From: Vibrio sp. Of7-15
GTDB taxonomy: Bacteria > Pseudomonadota > Gammaproteobacteria > Enterobacterales > Vibrionaceae
NCBI RefSeq assembly: GCF_022347565.1
Contig: NZ_JAKRGH010000018.1
Coordinates: 28,676-92,675 of the forward strand
Reading direction: 5' to 3'
Length of the DNA: 64,000 nucleotides
In this document: positions 59,920 through 64,000 of the stretch, in pieces
How the letters are laid out: every line of letters starts with the position of its first letter
Numbering within the stretch: the stretch's first letter is position 1
Made by a program: the position numbers and the translations under genes
The notes under the pieces: generated by a model
What the model saw: the letters and a program-made list of their open reading frames with translations, nothing else
Told to the model about the DNA's origin: nothing
The model's database searches: none

Positions 59920-61758
59920 ATGAGAAAATTAAATTTACTTGCACTAAGTACGGCATTTGCATTGTGGGGAACGAGCGTTCAGGCTGAAACATTACCAAGT
60001 GATTTGGCATGGCAAACCAACTGGGATGAAGAAACATTTGCTTCCCCTAATGCTAAGTTTGGTGGTACATACCGTACTTATGCGCAAAGTTTCCCGCAGA
60101 CCTTTCGTACGGTAGGCCCAGATTCAAACGGTGCATTCCGTTCTTGGTTATTAGAAGCGTCTTTATATCCGCTAGACAAACACCCAATTTCAGGTGAATG
60201 GATCCCATCTCTTGCTAGCTCTTGGGCATTTGGCGATGACAATAAAACGGTTTACTTTAAATTAAACCCAGAAGCCAAGTGGAGTGATGGTAAGCCGGTT
60301 ACTAGTAAAGATTATGAGTTTATGCTCAACCTTATGCGCTCTAAAGATATTATAGCGCCTTGGTATAATGACTTTTTCACAACGGAAATCAGCGACATCA
60401 TTAGCTTTGATGAGCACACTATCGCTATTGTTTCAGCCAAAGAGCGTAACCGCGATGAGCTATTAGAGTTTACGAATTTAACACCACGTCCGGCTCATTT
60501 TTATGGCAAACCTAAAGTAGATAAAAATGGTGATGGTGTTGAAGACAAGTTTGTTCGAAAGTACAACTTTAAACCGGAGCCCGTCACAGGCCCTTATTAC
60601 GTCGATAAAATTAAAAAAGGCAAAAGCATCACCTTCAAACACGTTGGCACAGATTGGTGGGGATACAGCAATAAGTACTACCAAAATCGCTACAACGTAG
60701 AAAAAATTCGCATCAAAGTGATTCGTGATGCCGACATCGCATTAAAGCACTTTGAAAAAGGTAACTTAGATTCGTTCAACGTGCGCCGTCCAGATTTGTG
60801 GCATGACAAAGCCAAAGGCGAATTATACGACAACGGATACATTCATAAAGCGTGGGCGTTCAACCAAGCACCAGTAGGAGCAGGTGGCCTATGGATCAAT
60901 AGTGCTAAGCCTATGTTGGATGACTTGAACGTCCGTAAAGGTATTCGTCATGCCATTGATTTTGAAACCATGATTCAAAAAGTACTTCGTGGAGACTTTG
61001 TACGAAAACCTAACGGTATGGGGTTTGGCCACGGCGATTACGATAATACCGACATTAAAGCGCCGGAGTTTGATCCTGACAAGGCTGCCCAATATTTCGA
61101 AGCAGCAGGTTTTACGACAGTAGGCTCTGATGGTATTCGTACTAACGATGAAGGACAAAAGTTAAGCTTTTCGATCACCTATTCAAAACAATCAGATACA
61201 CCTCGTATCGCTGTTCTGCGTGAACAAGCTAAGCAAGCTGGTTTAGATTTGCAAATGAACCTTGTGGATGGTTCTAGTGCTTTTAAGTTTGTATTAGAGA
61301 AGAAGCATGAGTTGTCATTCCACAATATGGGAACCGCAGATATTCCAGGTTACTGGCAATATTTCCACTCTGATAATGCGAATAAACCACAGACTAACCA
61401 TTTCACTAACTACGCGACACCAGAGTTAGATGAAATGATCATGCAGTTCAAAAACGAGTTTGATATCGATAAGAAAAAAGCACTTTCTCGTGATATCCAA
61501 AAAGTGATTGATGATGCCGCCGTTATTGTTCCGGGTTACATGGTGCCATACGCGCGTGAAGCTTACTGGCGCTGGATTGAATTACCAGAAAAACTAGCAA
61601 CAAAGAAAACGGGTTATTTATTCCATGACTGGGGCTTCAAGCAGAGCTACGGTACTTTCTGGTTGAACTCAGAAGTGAAAAAAGAAACGAAAAAGGCCAT
61701 GGATAAAGGAACTGTGTTTGAGCCAGTCACTATTGTCGATGAGACGTATAAGTTGTAA
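59920..61758 (+). CDS. Extracellular solute-binding protein, YejA-like
   Basis: Family 5 periplasmic oligopeptide-binding protein. The signal peptide is about residues 1-21 (MRKLNLLALSTAFALWGTSVQ then A-ET), after which mature residues start with ETLPSDLAWQTNWDEETFAS. The 612-residue length suits YejA (about 604) better than OppA (about 540). The open frame extends to 59821, but the AAGGA at 59908-59912 points to the ATG at 59920 (59917 is an equally close alternative). The middle gene of the five-gene cluster. Confidence 0.88.
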   Translation: MRKLNLLALSTAFALWGTSVQAETLPSDLAWQTNWDEETFASPNAKFGGTYRTYAQSFPQTFRTVGPDSNGAFRSWLLEASLYPLDKHPISGEWIPSLASSWAFGDDNKTVYFKLNPEAKWSDGKPVTSKDYEFMLNLMRSKDIIAPWYNDFFTTEISDIISFDEHTIAIVSAKERNRDELLEFTNLTPRPAHFYGKPKVDKNGDGVEDKFVRKYNFKPEPVTGPYYVDKIKKGKSITFKHVGTDWWGYSNKYYQNRYNVEKIRIKVIRDADIALKHFEKGNLDSFNVRRPDLWHDKAKGELYDNGYIHKAWAFNQAPVGAGGLWINSAKPMLDDLNVRKGIRHAIDFETMIQKVLRGDFVRKPNGMGFGHGDYDNTDIKAPEFDPDKAAQYFEAAGFTTVGSDGIRTNDEGQKLSFSITYSKQSDTPRIAVLREQAKQAGLDLQMNLVDGSSAFKFVLEKKHELSFHNMGTADIPGYWQYFHSDNANKPQTNHFTNYATPELDEMIMQFKNEFDIDKKKALSRDIQKVIDDAAVIVPGYMVPYAREAYWRWIELPEKLATKKTGYLFHDWGFKQSYGTFWLNSEVKKETKKAMDKGTVFEPVTIVDETYKL

Positions 61759-61778
61759 CGCGAAAAAGAAGTATAGCT

Positions 61779-62771
61779 ATGGAAAGAGATATCGTTTTAT
61801 CTGTTGAAAACTTAGCAACGGAATTTACTACTGATGATGGCGTGGTTCGTGTACTTGATGGCGTGAGCTTTCAAGTACCAAGAGGTAAAACGCTGGGCAT
61901 TGTAGGTGAATCTGGTTGTGGTAAGAGTGTTACTTCAATGTCGATCATGGGGTTGCTTCCGCGACCTTATGGGCAAGTTGTTGACGGAAAAATCCTTTAC
62001 CGCGATCAAGATTTAACGAAGTTAAGTGCAGAAAAATTATATGAGATGCGTGGTAACCGTATTTCTATGATTTTTCAAGACCCAATGACGGCGTTGAACC
62101 CAGTTCATACGATTGGCAAACAGTTGATAGAGGTTCTCAAGCTACATCGCACAGACTTAAGTAAGAAAGAACAATTCGCCTATGCGTTAGAAATGCTAGA
62201 GAAAGTGGGGATCCCATCGCCAGAGACTCGCATTAATGAGTATCCACACAACTTATCTGGGGGAATGCGACAGCGAGTAATGATTGCTATTGCTTTGGCG
62301 TGTAACCCTGATGTCTTGATTTGTGATGAACCAACGACTGCATTAGACGTAACTGTTCAAGCGCAGATCTTAGAGTTAATGGCTTCTTTGCAAGAAGAAA
62401 CAGGTATGTCCATTATCTTTATTACCCATGATCTTGGTGTAGTGGCCGAGATTTGTGATGAGGTGGTGGTGATGTACGCAGGGCGAGTGGCTGAACAAGC
62501 CGGGATCATGGAATTATTCGACAACCCTAAGCACCCCTATACTCGTGGTTTAATGGCTTCAATGCCGAGCCTAAATATGACACCTAAAACAGAGCTGGAT
62601 ACGATCCCTGGTGCAGTTCCTTCTTTGAGTGAAATGCCAAGCGGCTGTCGTTTTTCGACTCGTTGTAAGAATAAACAAGCCAAGTGTGAAACAGTTGCAC
62701 CGGCACTTCAGCCTGTTGCTGCTTCTCATAATGTGAGTTGTCATTTTTGGGGAGAGTTAAGCCATGCCTGA
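61779..62771 (+). CDS. Peptide ABC transporter ATPase, DppD/OppD-like
   Basis: First ATPase of the importer, 330 residues. Walker A GESGCGKSVTSMSIMGLL (about 43), signature LSGGMRQRVMIAIALA (about 164), Walker B VLICDEPTTALD, and the C-terminal oligopeptide-transporter domain with four Cys (CRFSTRCKNKQAKCE and later VSCHFWG), expected for the Fe-S-like OppD/DppD tail. Overlaps the next gene by 8 bases. Confidence 0.92.
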   Translation: MERDIVLSVENLATEFTTDDGVVRVLDGVSFQVPRGKTLGIVGESGCGKSVTSMSIMGLLPRPYGQVVDGKILYRDQDLTKLSAEKLYEMRGNRISMIFQDPMTALNPVHTIGKQLIEVLKLHRTDLSKKEQFAYALEMLEKVGIPSPETRINEYPHNLSGGMRQRVMIAIALACNPDVLICDEPTTALDVTVQAQILELMASLQEETGMSIIFITHDLGVVAEICDEVVVMYAGRVAEQAGIMELFDNPKHPYTRGLMASMPSLNMTPKTELDTIPGAVPSLSEMPSGCRFSTRCKNKQAKCETVAPALQPVAASHNVSCHFWGELSHA

Positions 62772-63732
62772 GTTATTACGTATTGAAGAAATTAAGCAGC
62801 ACTTCTCTTCAGGGAAAGGGTTATTTAAACCTGGCTATACGGTACACGCCGTTGATGGTGTGTCATTGAGTGTGAATAAAGGGGAAACTTTAGGTTTAGT
62901 CGGGGAGTCTGGCTGCGGAAAAAGTACATTAGGTCGTACTATTCTAAAGTTGTTTGAGCCAACGTCGGGGCAAATCTTTTTTGATGGCCGTGATATTACC
63001 AGCCTAAGCACAAAAGAGATGCGTTCTCTTCGCCAAGAAATGCAAATTATCTTTCAAGATCCGACGGAGTCGCTAAACCCTCGTCATACCATAGAAATGA
63101 TTTTGGAGGAGCCCTACGTTATTCATGGTGTCGGTACACCGGAAGAGCGTCGTAAATGGGTTGCAGAGCTATTGGTAAAAGTAGGCTTACCTGAATCCGC
63201 TGCTAGCCGTTACCCACATGAATTTTCTGGCGGACAAAAACAGCGAATTGGTATTGCCAGAGCTATTGCACTTAAACCAAAATTGATTGTGTGTGATGAA
63301 TCTGTCTCTGCACTGGATGTGTCGGTACAAGCTCAGATCTTGAATTTATTGCTGTCACTACAAAAAGAGATGGATCTTGCGCTTGTCTTTATTGCCCATG
63401 ATTTATCGGTGGTAAAGCATATCTCAGATAAAGTTGCGGTGATGTATTTAGGTAAAATTGTTGAGTATGGTGAAGCCGAAGCTGTTTATCATTCACCGAA
63501 GCACCCTTATACCAAGGCTTTACTCTCGGCAATTCCTGTCACTCACCCAAGGTTTAGAGGTAAAGAACGCGTTATTTTAACGGGGGATGTGCCTTCTCCA
63601 ATTAATCCACCAAAAGGGTGCCGTTTTTATTCTCGTTGTTCTAAAGCCGAATTGCATTGCAAATCTCATGAACCACTGCGTCAAACCGTGGATCAGAATC
63701 AGCATGAAGTGGCTTGCCACCTTTATGATTAA
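62764..63732 (+). CDS. Peptide ABC transporter ATPase, DppF/OppF-like
   Basis: Second ATPase of the importer, 322 residues. Walker A GESGCGKSTLGRTILKL (about 44), signature FSGGQKQRIGIARAI (about 160), Walker B LIVCDESVSALDVS and the C-terminal domain CRFYSRCSKAELHCKS. In E. coli Yej these two ATPases are fused in YejF; here they are separate overlapping genes. The last gene before the rRNA operon promoter. Confidence 0.92.
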   Translation: MPELLRIEEIKQHFSSGKGLFKPGYTVHAVDGVSLSVNKGETLGLVGESGCGKSTLGRTILKLFEPTSGQIFFDGRDITSLSTKEMRSLRQEMQIIFQDPTESLNPRHTIEMILEEPYVIHGVGTPEERRKWVAELLVKVGLPESAASRYPHEFSGGQKQRIGIARAIALKPKLIVCDESVSALDVSVQAQILNLLLSLQKEMDLALVFIAHDLSVVKHISDKVAVMYLGKIVEYGEAEAVYHSPKHPYTKALLSAIPVTHPRFRGKERVILTGDVPSPINPPKGCRFYSRCSKAELHCKSHEPLRQTVDQNQHEVACHLYD

Positions 63733-63822
63733 CAATGTAGTTCAATAAATAGCCATTAAACCTTGTTTTGGTTGATTTTTGTTCGGTTGGGCGGTTTTTT
63801 GGTTTTTTTATTAAAATAGGGG

Positions 63823-63850
63823 TTGCCAACTTTAAATTGCTCTTTATAAT
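63823..63850 (+). promoter_or_regulatory. rRNA operon promoter
   Basis: TTGCCA (63823-63828) and TATAAT (63845-63850) with 16-bp spacing. A GCGACCCC discriminator follows, typical of stringently controlled rRNA promoters, and an A/T-rich tract just upstream (63785-63819) looks like an UP element. Confidence 0.75.
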
Positions 63851-64000
63851 GCGACCCCACTGACACGGAAGATGGCAGCTAAGCCATTATCTAGTCAGTA
63901 AGTTCTTTAACAATTTGACCATGCAATCTGTGTGGGCACTCGTGAATAGATAGTCAAAACTATTTGTCTTCACTTTTTAAAAGTGAAAGCAAAATGGCAT
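63851..64000 (+). ncRNA. rRNA operon leader (pre-16S)
   Basis: Contains the boxA-like antitermination signal TTCTTTAACAA (63903-63913) followed by CAATCTGTGTGGGCACTCGT, a conserved rrn leader segment in Vibrionaceae and enterobacteria. The 16S gene itself starts beyond the window. A TTCACTTTT/AAAAGTGAA dyad at 63969-63987 may be part of leader processing. Confidence 0.8.

Overview
The window is a contiguous stretch of chromosome from a gamma-proteobacterium, almost certainly a member of the Vibrionaceae (Vibrio, Photobacterium, Aliivibrio or a close relative). The evidence is gene order: tgt-yajC-secDF, iscRSUA-hscBA-fdx-iscX, pilW-rodZ-ispG-hisS-yfgM-bamB-der, guaBA, purL, proS-trmO, zinc-independent L31/L36, metNIQ-gmhB and then an rRNA operon. 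To this are added small proteins typical of Vibrionaceae (DUF3622-like, DUF4250-like, YaeP). The sequence alone does not settle the genus. No insertion sequence, prophage, CRISPR array or tRNA gene was seen; nearly all of it is core chromosome with a few accessory genes between core blocks.

Layout. 1-4000: the end of tgt, then yajC, secD and secF, closed by a UUCG-loop terminator facing the suhB terminator. 4090-5823: suhB (minus) and trmJ (plus). 5845-11449: the ISC iron-sulfur cluster operon, headed by two tandem IscR operator-like sites and closed by a terminator. 11672-14263: two tandem M17 aminopeptidases (pepB and a divergent paralogue), followed by ndk and rlmN. 16111-23729: pilus lipoprotein PilW, cytoskeletal RodZ, isoprenoid enzyme IspG, HisS, YfgM, BamB and Der. 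23796-26538: an AlaX-like tRNA-editing protein, a LacI-type regulator with an eroded DNA-binding domain, and zinc-ribbon YfgJ. 26535-31189: xseA and guaBA. 31557-35094: two AbgT-family transporters in tandem, each behind a long AT-rich leader. 35184-38339: glutathione-dependent formaldehyde detoxification (frmA, fghA) with a divergent LysR regulator.

38471-41099: tadA, a previously unlisted 48-residue very basic small protein on the minus strand (39144-39290), a strongly structured non-coding stretch, and mltF. 41225-45335: purL with a clear PurR operator. 45561-50795: a run of small and accessory genes (DUF3622-like, GreA/GreB-like, an NSS transporter, DUF4250-like, YaeP, a diguanylate cyclase, a patatin-like lipase). 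50861-57512: proS, trmO, the Zur-type rpmE2-rpmJ2 pair, metNIQ, and gmhB with a MetJ operator between metN and gmhB. 57796-63732: a five-gene peptide ABC transporter (Yej/Dpp type). 63823-64000: promoter and leader of an rRNA operon whose 16S gene starts beyond the window.

How it works together: several blocks carry recognisable regulatory DNA matching their function (IscR sites for iron-sulfur assembly, a PurR box for purine synthesis, a Zur box for the zinc-free ribosomal proteins, Met boxes for methionine uptake). No clearly novel multi-gene system was found. The points most worth a second look are the small basic protein and neighbouring structured region at 39144-39557, the tandem PepB and AbgT pairs, the AlaX-like editor, the degenerate LacI regulator, and the patatin gene squeezed behind the proS terminator and a 14-bp palindrome.
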